From Strigops habroptila (Eukaryota; Chordata; Aves; Psittaciformes; Psittacidae), in contig NC_046358.1 of NCBI RefSeq assembly GCF_004027225.2, positions 986,911 through 1,050,910 on the forward strand: a DNA stretch of 64,000 bases. Reading direction: 5' to 3'. The notes below the pieces were generated by a model that saw only the letters and a list, made by a program, of their open reading frames with translations, made no database searches and was not told where the DNA came from. Shown here piece after piece: positions 43,708 through 58,100 of the stretch (within the stretch, counting starts at the first letter, position 1; each line of letters begins with the position of its first letter). The translations under genes and the position numbers were made by a program.

Positions 43708-46700
43708 TTTTCTCTGAGGGGAGGATGACTTTCAGCATGTAACCAGCCATTAGCTCACCTTTGTTGTCACAGAAAACCTCACTTTCCAGGTATCCCTGCC
43801 AAATACAATGCAGCATTTGAGACCCCCAAAATAGCTCTAAGTAACCACTTTGCTTCGAAGAGAAGAGTGTGCATACAGAGGTACCAGCTCAGGCCCCAGA
43901 GGCAGCATTGCTGTGTTAATGTGATGCTCAGCCCGGTTAATTGCCTTCTCTCCTACAGCGTTGCCAGAGAGAACTACTTACACCACCAGGTTGCGGGAAT
44001 ATTGCTGTACTGCTTCCAGTGCCAGAGATGTGCAGTCAGACACCAAATGTTTCTGCTCTGCCCTTATTTACATGGTATACTCGTGTCCGCAAGAGTTACC
44101 AATCTAATAAGAAGGCTGAAATGTTTAACAACAGCTCAAACTAGTTCAAGCTGTTCTGCAGCATTGGCTTATGTTCCTGTAGGCTAATTGAAATGAGTTG
44201 GGACTAGTTGTTTACCTGGTTTTAAATGAAAGTTGAGATCTTAATAAAATCCAATATCTTCAGGGTCTTAAATGTACAGATATCTGACTCCCTTTGCATT
44301 CTGTATCTGCAGAAACTGAAATATGAGGCAGCTGACAAAAAAATTGCCTTAGACATGGAAAGAAATTTCCCATGAGTTATATAGATCAGCTGCTGCTATT
44401 ATTGGAAAGGCAATCCATAAAAAAATATTTCTCATAAAGTAAATTGAATATTTAATGAGTAAAACATGATTTTTTCTTTACAACTGACACTAATAACTCA
44501 CAGAGTCTGAAGGCGTTTGTGACACTTGTGAGTTATGAAACTTTCATACCAGAGATGAGATATAGTAATCACCCTACACTGCTTAGATATTCCAAAGCAT
44601 TCACATGATACCAATCAAAGACTCAAGTCCTCTTGTGGGGGCAAGTATGCAAAGTAAACACAAAAGATATTTACAGCCTGATATTTGCTTTGTTGGTTTG
44701 TTTTTCTTCATGACACGGTCAAGAAATTCATGACATACCTAAAAGGGATGTATTGCTTTATAGCCCCCTAATAAATTTGTTACTTCTATACCTGAACAGT
44801 TAACATACTTATCCTACAATGAAAGGCACAATGTGTGCAGAAAGATATAAAAATCCAATCGTATAATCAAGTATAATATGGTCTCTTTCTTTTTCAGCTA
44901 TTCCATTAAGATTTATCATACCTGTTTATCTCAACTTACACAAAGCCAAGGTGAAAACAGAACTGCAATCTCTACCACTCATTACAGCAACCTCCCCGTG
45001 CCTCATTTAACATAAATCAGATGTTGTGTGCTGTTGTAGGCACAATGAATGTCCTGCACATGAGTTATCACAGACCTGCTTGTGCTCTTATGACAATAGC
45101 ACAAGGGAACTTTCAGGGTCTAAGGTCTTGCTCATGAATGAAAACTCAATTTGGAGGTGACCAGAGTAATGACAAAAGCCTCTTTCTCATTCTTTTTGGG
45201 CTCCTCCAAGAGCCTGTGGAGAAACAGATAGAGGATGACATATAATGTGATGTCCTGACCTTTCTGTTTCTAGAAACACACAGCATTTTAACATGATGCC
45301 TGATAGCATTAATCCATCTCCATTAATGTTCTACATACAAGGGGCAAAGTAGGAGCCTTCAGAAAGGTGGTACAATGCAGTAACTCAAGGACCCAGAGCG
45401 GAGCTGGCACTGCTGGGTGCAAAAGAGACCACCTAAGGTTTAGCCTAAGATGGGTGCTTCACGGGGTTCAGGAGCCAGGGAAACCCAGCTAGTGCTGAGA
45501 TCTCTGTGAGAGTACAACCACTTTCTCTCTAACACATCTTTTGTTTGATGTGTTACAGGAGCTCTCCAAGGCTATGTTATAATAACCAGTTTCCAAGCCT
45601 GAGACCAGTTATCTAAGCTGTTTGAAGAGGAAACGATAAGGAACACAAGCAGAGGTTTTGAGCAGCTCTTGGGGACAAGGTACAACACATTAAGATATAC
45701 TATGTTTAGACTGAACTATTTACAGTTTAGACTGTAAATCCCTGTTGTTTTAAGATCATTACTTAAAACTGGATTTCGATCTTTCCACCTACATTTTCAT
45801 GCAGGACTTTCTTATGATGAGTATTGCCATTGTTGTTAAAACTTTTATATCAGGGTGTTGTGGGCAGCATGTATTTATAAAACAACGGAAGTGTGTGGTG
45901 AATTACCTTTTGTTGAATATTGCCCTGAATAAGTTTTCTGAGCACAGGTATCCTTTTTGAGAATTGGTTTTCATTCTGTTCTTGAATCATGGCTCAGATA
46001 CAGAGCCATACATGTGTGCTGCAACATGTCCAGCTAACAGAGATGAGAGCAATAATCCAAAGCTAAACCTGGTAGCAAGTGCTTCCATTTTGTGAATATC
46101 CTTTCTGCAGCAGTGACTGTCTTGGAGGAGAGTCCTCTGAGTTTGAGTTGAATCAAAGTTTTCTTTTTTTAATGATATACACACACAAGTCTTAGAACAC
46201 AGTATTTGTATGTGGTCAGATGGTGGTGAAGGAAATCTCGTGAAATCATGACTGCAAGTCAGTGAGTTTATGTGACTCTGATTTTATAATGTAAAATTCA
46301 ACTTTATTGAGCCACAAACAGGGGAAAGAGGCATTGGGAGGAGGCTTTGGGAGGAAAACCTCTTGCATGTTTTTAGAGAGCAGGCGATTTCTATTGAGGA
46401 ATGTGGATTTCCCACCCCCTCCAGATCTTTGTGCTTATTTTCACTCTGCTTCAGCCACTGTTACAGCCTTTGCTGCTGTAAACACCATCGAAATACTCTC
46501 TGAAATACAATTTCTATCATGTATTACTACTGGGTCACTGCTCCCACAAGTCATTTCTGCAGCTCAGTTTTTATTATAGTTTCAAATCTGTTCCTTTGAA
46601 TCTATTTGGTGACTGCTTTGGTTTTATTGATTGGATAAAATATGTATTTATAGAAAGTAAAGGCCATAGTTTGCTTAACACCCACCTGATGGAGTTGATC

Positions 46701-47682
46701 TTACTTCTTTAAGTTTCCATTCACAGGTCTGTTGAGGTCAGCTTTACTTTTATGAGGGCTTAGTAGCCAAGTAATGAAAAAAAAAATCGTATAAAATTGA
46801 ATTGACTTGTTTTGGAAGGAAAAAGAATTCCTTTTGGAGCTAAAGACACTGTATATCCAAAGCAAATCAGGTTAAAACAGGTCTTCTACAGTTGACTATT
46901 TATCATTTGGGTGGTGTTCTTTGAGATCAAGAACAATTTTATCAGCATTATGTGGTTGCAGAGATCAGGGTTCACTATTGATTCAGATAAATGCTAGATG
47001 GTTCTGCCCTCCTGCATTCAAAGAGGGTAGGTCTCCAGTCATCTTCCATCCCTTCAAAACTAAATCCACAAGTGTCTTCCGCACTTTCATTAGCCATGTG
47101 CCAAAGCCATTTTTCTCCTAGAAGCAAAAAAGGCAAAAGGATGCACTTGATGTCAGCTATGCAGTGAAGACTTGATGAGGTTCTTCAGTCCTAAATGGGG
47201 GCAGAACTTGGGCTAGCAGAAATGAATTTTCAGACACCCGGGAATTGTTTTGGTTTGTTTCTGTTACTTCCTGAGGGTAAAATGTGTGTATTTTACTTGA
47301 TTTTTCAAATTCCCTGCTTGCAGCTGCTGGTTTCAGTTCAGCTTTACAGTTTGCCCTGGCAGCCAAAGGGACGTTGCTGCCTTTCCTATGTACACTAAGA
47401 ATGAAAATGAAATGGTCACTTCTTCAGTGTGGGTTACCCCAGAAGAGGGTGCTCAAAGCTCAGAAAAGTCACGAGCATCACCTTAGCAGCCGTGTCATCT
47501 CTGCAATGCCTTTCAGTCTCCTTTCAGCTTCCACCAGCAATCTCAAAGCCAGATCTACCACTGCCACACTGAAACTACTTTTTCCCCCGCAGACAGTTGA
47601 CAACTGGGAGCATATTCTCCTATCCTATTAGGTCAGAGTTATACTAATGATGGACCTTAGAATTCCTTAGAATTGTGCTGAG
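43708..47682. other. Intergenic, nothing recognised
   Basis: Four kilobases upstream of BUB1B without a recognisable exon or repeat. A small perfect inverted repeat (TTTACAGT / ACTGTAAA, loop TTAG) is at 45719-45738. Open frames are short and unlike known proteins. Confidence 0.5.
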
Positions 47683-48120
47683 CATAGAATCATAGAAGGG
47701 TTTGGGTTCGAAAGGACCTTAAGATCATCCAGTTCCAACTACCTGCCATGGGCAGGGATGCCTCACACTAGACCATGTTGTCCAAGGCTCTGTCCAATCT
47801 GGCCATGACCACTGCCAGGGATGGAGCATTTACCACATCTCTGAGCAACCTGTGCCAGTGCCTCACCATCCTCACAGGGAAGAACTTCTTCCTTATATCT
47901 AACCTGAACTTCCCTTGCTTAAGTTTAAACCCATCACCCCTTGTCCTGTCACTACAGCCCCTGATGAAGAGTCCCTCTCCAGCATCCTTGTGGTCCCCCT
48001 TCAGATACTGGAAAGCTTCTATGAGGTCTTCACGCAGCTTCCCTTCTCCAGGCTGAACAGCCCCAAGTTTCTTAGCCTGTCTTTATAAGGGAGCTGCTCC
48101 AGCTTTCTCATCCCAGCTGT
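47683..48120 (-). mobile_element. CR1 LINE fragment
   Basis: Begins with octamers at 47683-47697 and continues through the body with 'cactgccagggatgga' and 'ccccttgtcctgtcac' to the 'aggctgaacagcccc' part. It is the CR1 subfamily with CTCACACTAGACC in place of CTTCCACTAGAGC, shared with the 54335 copy. Confidence 0.92.
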
Positions 48121-50042
48121 GCAGGATAAAAGACAGATGCTTTGGCTGTCCATGTGATGGCACTATTTGAACACATTTTTCTCCTTCTGAGTGCTGCGGT
48201 TTAACTTCTGCGTTGGCAAGCACCAGCTTCTGGGTAATTCCAGTAGGAATTTTTCAGGATAAAAGAACACAAAAGCTTGTGAGGGAACAGACTGAGCAGC
48301 TGGGGCTGCAGAGGAAGGAAGTGCCAGCAGGGAGCCTGGCAGGTGAGCAGCGCATTGATGGGATTTCAATCACACTCCAGTAGTGGGAAGCCAGAGCACC
48401 AACAGCCAAAGAATTGCAGACTGAGGCTGCCTCGATTCAACCAGCACTCAACATTCCAATTCAGTTCACGATTCACACAAACACAAAAGGCCAAAATCAT
48501 GAGAAGCACAGCGGTGAGGGGAAGGTGAGCACCAACAGATGGTGACAAATTGCAAATAGAGGGAGCTCATAAATCAGTTGAACAATGCATGTGAGACCCA
48601 AAAAATACAGCAGCAGAGAGAAGACAGGCTGACAACAGTGTGCCAACAGACAGGAATAGATCACATAGGACACAGCAATGAGGGAAATGGAGCCCACACA
48701 AAACTACCTTCTGCTGGAAACCATTCAGTTCAGTCACCGGTCACAGCTATCATGAAACAGGCTTCCAGACAAGCAGAAAAAGATTTTTCCTTTCTCCAGT
48801 GCGTAGAAAGAAGAGTTAGAGAAGGACAGGCCACAGAGAACAGCCTCTAAATGTGAAAGTGAAAGGAAAGTTGTGCCTCAAGTAATCCCAAGGCTAGAAA
48901 AGATGCTGCTGGAAACGAGGAGGTATTTCTGCTCTCGCACACTTAGGGGGACAGCTGGTGTAGGGGTGTTGTGTGTGCCTATGCCTGTCCCTTCATCACA
49001 GTAACAGCTGGTGGGGCAAAATTCACCACCCTGCTGTAGACACGAGCCCAGCAGAACCTGACTGCAGATACCCAGCTGCACCAGGACCCAGTAGAGCCTG
49101 TCGCCTGTCCCTTGCTTTCAGTAAACAGGTCTGTCTGTGTCAGCATTTCTCTTAGGAATGTTTTTCCTGGTTCATGGAAGGCAGATGGGATCTGGCAATC
49201 AGCAGTTCTCCTTCCTAATGCCAGGCAGTCATTTTGCAGGTCATTATGCTTTAAAATAATCCAAAGCTCATTATTAATGCAGTGAGGCAGGAATTGCCAA
49301 TCACAATCCATGTAACATAGCTGGGGATAGCAGTGACTGGTCCCAATTGCAGGAAACTGGGGCAGACATGCTGATAAACATCCAATTGCTTTTACCTGCA
49401 CTTTGCTCCTTCCCTTACACCTCCTCTGTCCTTTCCAGGCTGTTGCCATGCCCACATAGGTTAGAGAGCACAGTGCTGTGTTCCCTTTGTCCACCTGATC
49501 GGGAACACTCACTGCTGCGTTAGTGGCAACATCTGCTTCTTAGTTCAGCTTTCTGCTTTGCTTCCACAGAGATCAGCCCTTGCTCTGCGGAAGCTGGGTT
49601 AAAGCCAGCCACTGGCCTGGGACACCATCCTGCATTGCCAAAACAACCCCACATCAACTGGGCTCTTAGCACCATGGAACCCTCATAAGCGCTTATTCTT
49701 GGTGCACAGCAAACCAGTGGCATGTTTTTGGACCGTTAGCCAGAGGTGAAAAAAGCAAATACCTGGAGGGGTCAGAGTAGAAACCCTCTAGCTTTGCCCC
49801 CCATCAGCAATCCTCCAATGAGTAGCATCAGCATGGAGGGCAGGTAGGCTCTACCCTCGCTCTTGAATGCATTACGCTGGCAGTTAGCAACTACTGGAGA
49901 GTTCTCACAGTCCCATGGGAACTGTTTGCTGCAGATAACCCTGAGCAACCCTGGAGCAACCATGCTTACACAGCAAACACAGGGCACACTCCCCACCCTC
50001 TGTTGTCAGACAAACCGCACTGGTAATTTCTGGTCAAACAGC
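48121..50042. other. Intergenic, nothing recognised
   Basis: No exon, RNA gene or dispersed repeat recognised. One minus-strand open frame of 177 codons (48979-49512) has no domain, signal peptide or familiar motif, so I treat it as chance. Confidence 0.5.
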
Positions 50043-50048
50043 TTTATT
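50043..50048 (-). terminator. Possible polyadenylation signal of the CDHR5-like gene
   Basis: AATAAA on the minus strand, 1.6 kb past the CDHR5-like stop codon. I saw no nearer canonical signal. If used, the 3' UTR would be about 1.63 kb and would include the CR1 piece at 50188-50290. This is a weak call. Confidence 0.35.
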
Positions 50049-50187
50049 ACAGTAAGGAAGAAAGCTTTCAAGCTTTCCGCATCTCAGGCTCCACCTTCAG
50101 CTCTTCGAGTCCACACAGCAAGGGCAGCACTCCTTGGAGAAAGGAGAGCAAACCGGAGCACTAGCAACCCTGGGACAGGGAGATGTT

Positions 50188-50290
50188 CAGGCCCTTCACC
50201 AGCTCCATTGCCCTTCTCTGGCCCCACTCCAGCACCTCTGTATCTCTCTTGTAGTGAGGTGCCCAGAGCACACAGTCATATTCTCGCAAG
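50188..50290 (-). mobile_element. CR1 LINE, internal fragment
   Basis: Contains the CR1 segment 'cccttctctggccccactcc' and 'tctcttgtagtgaggtgccc', without the 3' tail. The same segment occurs in the copy at 9499-10790. It is old or broken. Confidence 0.75.
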
Positions 50291-51673
50291 TGGAAATCAG
50301 CCCAGCATTTGGTTGACGGCTGGGGAAGAGATTGAATGATGGGAGGTATAAATCTAGCTCAGACCATCAAACAGTTTACTCCCCACTCTACCTGGAAATG
50401 GAAATGCTCACTTTGCTGAACTGAGGCTTTATGGCAGGACCGTTATTGAAGACAATACTGCTGAAGATGAGGGAAGATTGAGGGAGGCAGGGTCCAACAT
50501 GCTCTGGGGCTGTCACCCCATGAAGTCAATCCAGAGGTCAGTAGGCTTTCTAGCTGAAGCCTGGCCTCATAAGCAGAGCTGATATGCTGTCGGTGAATCA
50601 CCTCAGGTTACATCTTGTGTCTAGATAGTATTTTATCAGCAAAAGAGCCTGCTGAGCTCCTCCTGAATGGAGAAAAGTGGTATGCAAAGGGGTTGACATC
50701 TGAGCCAAGAGAGGAGCAGAGAAATGGTGGTGATATCTGGCACTTGAAGGCAATACTGACCTCCACCTTCAACAGCAACAACAAAAACAATACCTTGAGC
50801 CCTGCTGGACAAGGGAAAAAAGGGAAACAAAATGCTGACCCCCACATCCAGCACCACTGGAATGATACCCATAGTGCCAAAAGCCCAGGGAGCACGAAAT
50901 ATCCCTGGGATTCTGTAGGCAGGTCCTGGCAGGAGTTTTTCTTTTCCCTGACAGCTGAAGTACTGCACAATTACTGGTTTTATGACATAGAAAAATTGAT
51001 GACAAAGTCCTTCAGTAAAGAACATGCGATCAACCTTTGTTTATCAGTGATAGAGGAAACAGCAGCTCTGCAGCATGTAAATTCCTGGCTGCTGGCAGGA
51101 CAAGGACTATGGTGGCTCATACCAGCTGCTGGTGCTGGAGCAGAGTCTGGCATGGTGGAAAGCAGAGCCAAGCCCCAAAATGAGCTCTTGGATACGGTCT
51201 GAAGCAGGGTCAGGGTGACTTGTCGTGCCTTACACCCTGCAATTGACACCAAACTCTAACACCCTAAATTCAACAGCCAGAGTCAGTGCTGGCTTACTTA
51301 CCCACCAAGAGGGGATGAGCACTGGGTTGTGTAACTCAATTGCTCCCATGAGACACGTGCCCACCCATCCCCCAGATCCTAAGTGATACTTCAAGCTCTC
51401 ACAAAAGTGTTGAATTAGCTGTAATCTCTTTTGGCTTTAAGCACTGCATTCAGACAAGCAGGACAGGCAACCTCATCCTCCTGCATTCCAGCTTTCCCCC
51501 CTGAGCAGAAAGATAGGCTCCATGTCAGCAAAGCAGCTTAGACTCCCCCTTTTTTGGGGAGGATGGAGTGGGGAGGGTGGGTGCAGGCCTATTTCCATCC
51601 TAGGTCACTGTCATCTGTCACTTCATCTATATGAGACATGTTGACCATCGCTTCTGCAGCTGGGAGGGAGCTC

Positions 51674-52135
51674 TCAGTCTAAGGACGCTCCCAGCCCTCT
51701 GTAGTGATCATTCTTGTCATAATCTTCTTCCTCCTCCTCCTTCTTCTGCAGATCTTGGTCACTCTCATCATCACTATCTACTGCATTGTCCTCGATCACT
51801 TCAACTGTTTCTCCAGCTTCTGGATCCCCACTGGTCTTAAACCACACAGCTTTGTAGCCATAATCTGCCACATGCCTGTCTGTCTTGAGGATAGACTTCA
51901 CCTCTTTCTTAGGCTCAGTGTCTTCCACTTCTTCCTTTTTCTCTTCCTGGTCAAAGGTGATGGTGGAAGCTACAGAAGCCTCTGGGGGGCTGTTAATTAC
52001 TTCTGCATTGGAAGAGGGCAAGGGAAGTGCTGGTTGCTCCAGTACACGTGCCATTGACTGGACACTGCCGTTCTCTGACGCCTCATGCTGTTTGGTGCTC
52101 ACATCTGGGAGTGAATCTTGATTGTAGCTCTGGCT
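51674..52135 (-). CDS. CDHR5-like last exon, cytoplasmic tail (511-663)
   Basis: Encodes 153 tail residues. The centre has a conserved-looking block (HVADYGYKAVWFK, GETVEVIEDNAVDSDDESDQ) followed by a Glu/Asp run. The C-terminus is GLGASLD, which lacks the hydrophobic last residue of usual PDZ ligands. Acceptor TTCCAG, stop TGA at 51674-51676. Confidence 0.88.
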   Translation of the reverse strand, partial: SQSYNQDSLPDVSTKQHEASENGSVQSMARVLEQPALPLPSSNAEVINSPPEASVASTITFDQEEKKEEVEDTEPKKEVKSILKTDRHVADYGYKAVWFKTSGDPEAGETVEVIEDNAVDSDDESDQDLQKKEEEEEDYDKNDHYRGLGASLD

Positions 52136-55100
52136 CTGGAAACCACCAGAGATTTCCTTTGAGAACTATAGGAGGAGAGACACCTTGTGATTGTAGCGAG
52201 AGGAGAAGACACAGGGAGAAAAGGGGTGGCCAAAGTGACTGAGCTACTACTGCTTGCTTTGCAGTTAGACCTGTTTGAAGCCTGGGAGAGATACAGCTCC
52301 CTCGAACAGCTATTTTCTACTGACTCCATTTCTGGATTACTTTTCAGATAATCATGAGCATGTTTTCCAGGAGGGCTGAGCACCAGTGAAATGTACTGAG
52401 TTGTAACCATCCACTTCGGGTATTACCCTGGAGTGGGATTTACCTCGCTCAGGGTGAGGTATGAGGTATTCACCTGAGCTATGTGCTCCGGACTCATTTT
52501 GTAGCCAGTGGGGTCTAGGCTCCTGACAGTCCCATCCTAAGGCAGAGACCAACCAACATCTGGTCCTCAACTTCAAAGCAAGCAGTCTGCCACGGACTTG
52601 AGATCACCAAAAGGAAACAGCTCAGCTGCAGACAACTGTCTAAACCCAGGCTTTAGCATACGATATGAAGAGACCTTTATCTCCTTTGACCACAGAGGGA
52701 GGATGAACAGTGGTTTATACCATAGACGCAGGTTTTTCAGAGACTGCCTCTGACATGTGTCACGTTCATCCTAGATTTTGTGCTCGATGGAGCTGTGGTC
52801 CTTACCTTGCCATGTCTGCTTATCATCTACCACACAGCTCCAGCCTTGGGGGACAGAAAAGAACAACAGCAAACCCCACCTTTGCCAACAGTGTCTCAGG
52901 AGCAATTCATCACCTTCACACAGACATGGGCGGTATTTGGACAGCCCATTCCAGCCTTAAAACCTCCTCAGATTCTACTTTCTAACTCAAGTTCAGGTAC
53001 CAACAAGGCACTTACCTTTTTCCTTATGAGGTATTTGACTCGTTTTCTGTACTGTTTATATATCATCACTCCAAGGAAGACTAAGGCAAGTAATAGCAGT
53101 GCTGCTAATATACCACCTAAGATAGCCATATCCTGAGCAGTGTATGCCTTATCAGAGGAGGTTACAGCTCCAGCTACAAGAAAAACAAACCAGTGTTACA
53201 AAGCCTGAAATTGGCACCTTTTTATGGAAGCTTTAACACAACATTCCATTGTGTGAGAAGCTCCAACCAGTTTTGGAAGGGCAAAGCAGCACCCTGTGCT
53301 GCTGAATGTGACAGGAATATATTTAATATCACAGAAAGCCGTTTGTTTGCTGTCCTAAAAGCAGAGAGTTTGTTTTTAAGGTGACCACCCACAGAATATT
53401 ATAACTTCCAGTAAATTACATGAAGTGGAAATAGCATCCATTCACAGGACATGATTTCCACCCCACCCCACCCCGATTTAAGCAAGTTAATGTATACATG
53501 ACAGTGTAAGGCCAGCAGACACTACATGAAGTAAGGCTACTTAGGTCTTTTACTTTCCCACCTCACCCATGTACACCAGAATGCAAAGTGAGGTTTATAC
53601 ACATGGGTGAAAAGGCAAAGCTTCCTTTAATCCGGAGCATCAGCTCAGATGCTGATGGGCACATTAAAATAAGAAATGAAAAAGCATAAAGAGGAGGAAA
53701 AGCATTAGAAGGTCCCCAGCACAGGAAACACTTCCCTGCCTTTTTGTAGCTGTACAATATAGAGCACCTTTCTCAGGAGCAGCTTGTGCTTTCAGCCACC
53801 AGGCAGTGTAAGCAGATATGTATAGAGATCAACATTACAGTGGAAAGACAGTAACCTCCTCAGGGTTAAGCAGCTTTGGTGGTGGTGGATTCTTCATATT
53901 TACATTTTCCAGCTTCACTTTAGAGTGTAAATGAGTCTCTGAAGTTTAATGATTAATGAATCACAGTTTTGTTCTCATGCTGATCTGTTTCTGACAGCGG
54001 ACTTTGAGTATTCCCTTCACATCTGACTGCACCCTCAGTTTATCTTTAATATAGTTCGTGATGGTTTAGGACCTATGCTTCATCATACCTCCTGGGAAGC
54101 CACAGCCCATGGAGCTGACGTGGAGCTCCACCACCCTTAACTCCTCCTGTGCTGTGCAGCACACGGTGCTTCTGGGAGAGCTTGGGAATGGCCTCCCTCA
54201 AGATCCATGTGAGCTTTGCTCTGGCAAACCAGAGTCCAATGTACAGTTACCACTTCCCAGGAGGAGGGTATATTGAAAACAACTCTAGTTTCTCCCTGGA
54301 TATTGGGATACTCAGTAAAGCACGCTCCAACCGTTCATAGAATCATAGAATGGTTTGGATTGGAAAGAACCTTAAGATCATCCAGTTCCAACCCCCTGCC
54401 ATGGGCAGGGACACCTCACACTAGACCGTGTCGCCAAGGCCCTGTCCAACCTGGCCTTGAACACTGCCAGGGATGGAGCACTGTTGGATGCACATTCCTT
54501 AGCACCACCTCTTAGTGTCCAGGGTTAAATATCCTGCAGATTGGCCAGGAAAGCGGTGATCTCAGCTCAGCTTAGGCCATTCCTGGATGCTGGCTATAGT
54601 ATAAAGCACAATTCCTCTCACAGGCTCTGAGCCATTCCGTGCAACTTCAATCTACTTTTTTGCATAGTTACCAGCATAATTTTGTGTGGTTTAAATAACA
54701 AGGGCAATACTTAAAAGTTGCATAGAAGTGTTGGTACATCTGTTGGGAACATCTGTATCTCCATGTACTGACAGCTGAACTAGCTTTCTGCTGAGCTGGA
54801 CTGTGCCCTTAGACTGGGTTTAGGTGGTTTTAGCTGTGAAGTGAAAGATTCACACCCAGGCACTCACATTTTTATCCTTCAGAAATCCCCATGATGGTCA
54901 TAAGAGGGTGATGTAATGGGAAAGCCTAACTGGGAACTTCAATCACACATCATCATGTATAAACCAATGGAGTCTGGGCATTATCTGCCTATCCTGATGT
55001 GAAAATGCATGATACTGGTTCATCTTTATGCAAAGCATAAGAAGTTCAAATCAAACTTAATTAATAGGTCTTAATTTATAAGACCTATTTAAGAACCACT

Positions 55101-58100
55101 TCTAAGTAGTAGGGAAGTGAGAGATTTTTACATCAACAAAGCCAAATGGTAGCTGGAGGGTTGTGCATGTAAGCCTCATGTCTCTCCTGTTTCTCATGGG
55201 TCATTCCTCCTGCTAAGATCTTAAAATCTTGGAGTATAAAACTTGACTTGACCTGAGCCTGGGCTCACGAGGAAGCCCGGCTTTGTGGGGGTGTGCCAGC
55301 TTCTGTGTGCTTTATATAGATGGGAAATAACATTGCAGCTTTCTCTGGATTTGGCTAAAAAGGAGCAATGATGCACTAAGGTGTCAGGGCAACCGTCCTG
55401 TGCCATGATAACACATCATGGGTTCTTTCTGACCCACAGAACAGCAGGAGGTAACCCCAGATTTAGCTTTGGAATAGCAAGAAAAAACACTACAATACAC
55501 AGCACTACTTAAAGTCTCAAAAGGCTGTTTAAGGCATGTGGTAACCACATCATAAGGATGATATTTGACTATTTTCCTTCTTGTAGCCACTGTAGAACCT
55601 CCTGTAGGTATGGGGTTGGTCTCAGCCCAGGTCCACAGACTTCAGTGGGTGACCTGTCATTGTCAGTTTGCCCACAGAAGTAGAAAAGACTCTCCAGTCA
55701 TCTCCACAAAGCAGAAAGCAAAGAGACACTCAGCCTACCTGTGGCACGCACGACCTCCACCATGATCACAGTGCTTGCCTCCTGCAGGCTCACTGTGTCT
55801 TTTCCAACAGCCTGTGTGAACGTGGGAAAGACAGAGCTTAGGGACTTCCTAGACCTCCAGCTCACTCCCAAGGTACATGGTGGGCCCTTCGTGGACAACA
55901 TACCTTGTCCATGTCCTCACCACACTACCCCTCCCCTCCATGACCCCAGCAAAATATGAAGAAAGCTGCCCTACCTCAATGGTTACAGTTTCTGGGGATT
56001 GCAGCACCACATTTGTCAGGATGAATCCATCTCTGGTTGCAGTGAAATCAGTGCTGTTTTTTATGTAGTACTCAATATTTGGGTTGACTTTCTGAAAAGT
56101 CAGAAGAGTGAATGATTAAACCACAGTTTGTGCTTTGGGGGCACCTTCATAACAGCCTTTTGCAGGACTTGTCAAACACACCTGAAGTATTAAGAAGGGT
56201 ATAGAGCAGTAAATAAATCTAGACTGAGGAGGTGAGAAAGGCTGAACTCAAACATGTTCACCCTTGAATTCTGCTCCTTAGAGTCCAAGAATGCATCCTA
56301 AAAGTATTGCTTCCAAAACAACCCCAAGTCTCATGCACCTTTTGCTGGTACCTTTAGCATTTACCCAACCAAAACACATCTATGCATGGGACCTTGCCAA
56401 TCTGACCAGTTCTGCCTTTAAAACAGTGCCAAAGGGGGATGTACATGAAGAAAAATACCTGTGCTGAAGGATGCGCTGTTTCTTCCTTTGGGTCTAGATA
56501 AGCCCCAGTCATGTTATGGAAGCCTTTGCAGCTATAAAACCAGCACTTTTTTCTTTACTCAGTGGGGTGGGATGGGAATGGCTGATCAGGAAGCCTCTTC
56601 CCTTCCCTTCTCCCAGTGCATTGTTCAGGAATGGCTCTGTCCAAAGGAGTCTTTACAGGGAGAAGGTTACAATTCCCAGCCCAGGACTGCAGGTCCTTCC
56701 TAGTCTGCTGTCTTTGCGCTGGCTCCTCCTCCCAGACCAGTTCACAGGTAACTCTGCTTGTCCTGGCAGGGAGAACACCTCCTCCTGGGATCCTGCCAAA
56801 CTCTTCTAGGAAACACTTCACCCAGCCCTCATTCAGACCTGGACCCGTTCCCAGTATTGGCTGACCCTGGGCTTACTCGGTGGGCTGTTTTGCAGTGGAT
56901 CAGCTCACATACATAAATCTGGGGGTTTAGAACAGAGTGCTCCAGCAGGTCCTCCACATTACACCAGAAGCAGTTCTGATCCATGTGGAATTTCCAGGGA
57001 AATGTAATACAGAACACGAGAGGAAAAGGTGTGTTTTCCTCTCCCCACCTCCCCTTCTTCATGTTTTCTGATCTTAACCCTGAAGCAGCAAGAAAGAATG
57101 TGGTGCATTTTCAGTTTCTTACATCAGGGAAGTCATCATCCGCTGCTGTTATCATCAGGGGGCTTGAAGAATCACCAGCTTGGAAGACAAAGCTCCCTGG
57201 GGACAGTCCAACAAACGTTGTCCCACTGTAGATCTTGTTCTCAAAGTATGGTGGATGCTCACTTTTATTGACGACCTTAATCTCTACACTGGCTACAGAG
57301 TATTTCTGGATGTTGTTGACCTGGGTGGCCTGAAGAGAAAGAGAGAGATGCTGCCCATTTCCTAGTAGTGATGAGACATAAAAGATAGGCTTGGTCTGAA
57401 GTCCATTGCAACACATGGGGTTCTGCCACCATTTCCAGTGAGCTTTGAGCCAGGCCTGCCACAGGGGGCCTTAAGGAGTCCTTGTGGTTGGTATGTTGTG
57501 CATGGGGTGCTTTTCAGCTCACTCCTTTCCTCTTGAGCTGTAGCCAGAAGAGGAGCTTGTCTCTAGGGTTATGCTAACTACTGTAACAGAAGCTCCAGTC
57601 ATGCCTAAAGAAAGCCTGCCAGTCGTGCTCCTCCATAGTTTCAGCTCAGCAGGATGCCCCTTGTTCAGTTAATTTGCTTTGATGTAGCAACCTACACATA
57701 GGGAAAGTGTCTCTTAACTTCTGCAAGAGCTTTGTAAGTTGATATAAGCCACCAAATACTAGGCCCTTCCAAAAGAGAGGATGTAACTGAGTTACTAATA
57801 TAAGCAACTCCTGTGACACCAAACCTGCTGCCTCCTCAAAAGCCAGCTATTCTGGGCTCTTGGCTGCTGTGCCATCACACTTACCATCACCTGCAGGAGG
57901 AACCCATCTGGGGAAGTGGCTGCTTTGTTCATAGTCAGATTCCCTGTGTCTGCATCCACTAAGAATACATCATCTGTATTCCCTAAAGAAAATGGAAAGA
58001 CTATTCAACCATCAGATACCTTCATGAAGTGACCTGGAGCTCCAGGGCTTTCATGTCTTAGTGACCATACTGCCAGGGCATCATGCAGCTTTCCTGGCCT

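Noticed and set aside
48979-49512. Minus-strand open frame of 177 codons
   Set aside because: Cys/Trp-scattered composition, no recognisable family and no flanking exons; chance is the simplest explanation.
50043-50339. Plus-strand open frame over the CR1 fragment upstream of the CDHR5-like 3' end
   Set aside because: Much of it is CR1 internal sequence; the rest has no recognisable content.
50615-51202. Plus-strand open frame of 195 codons, the longest outside known genes
   Set aside because: It lies antisense to the likely 3' UTR of the CDHR5-like gene, has no domain, signal or familiar motif, and one such frame is expected by chance in 64 kb. No promoter or splice partners were seen.
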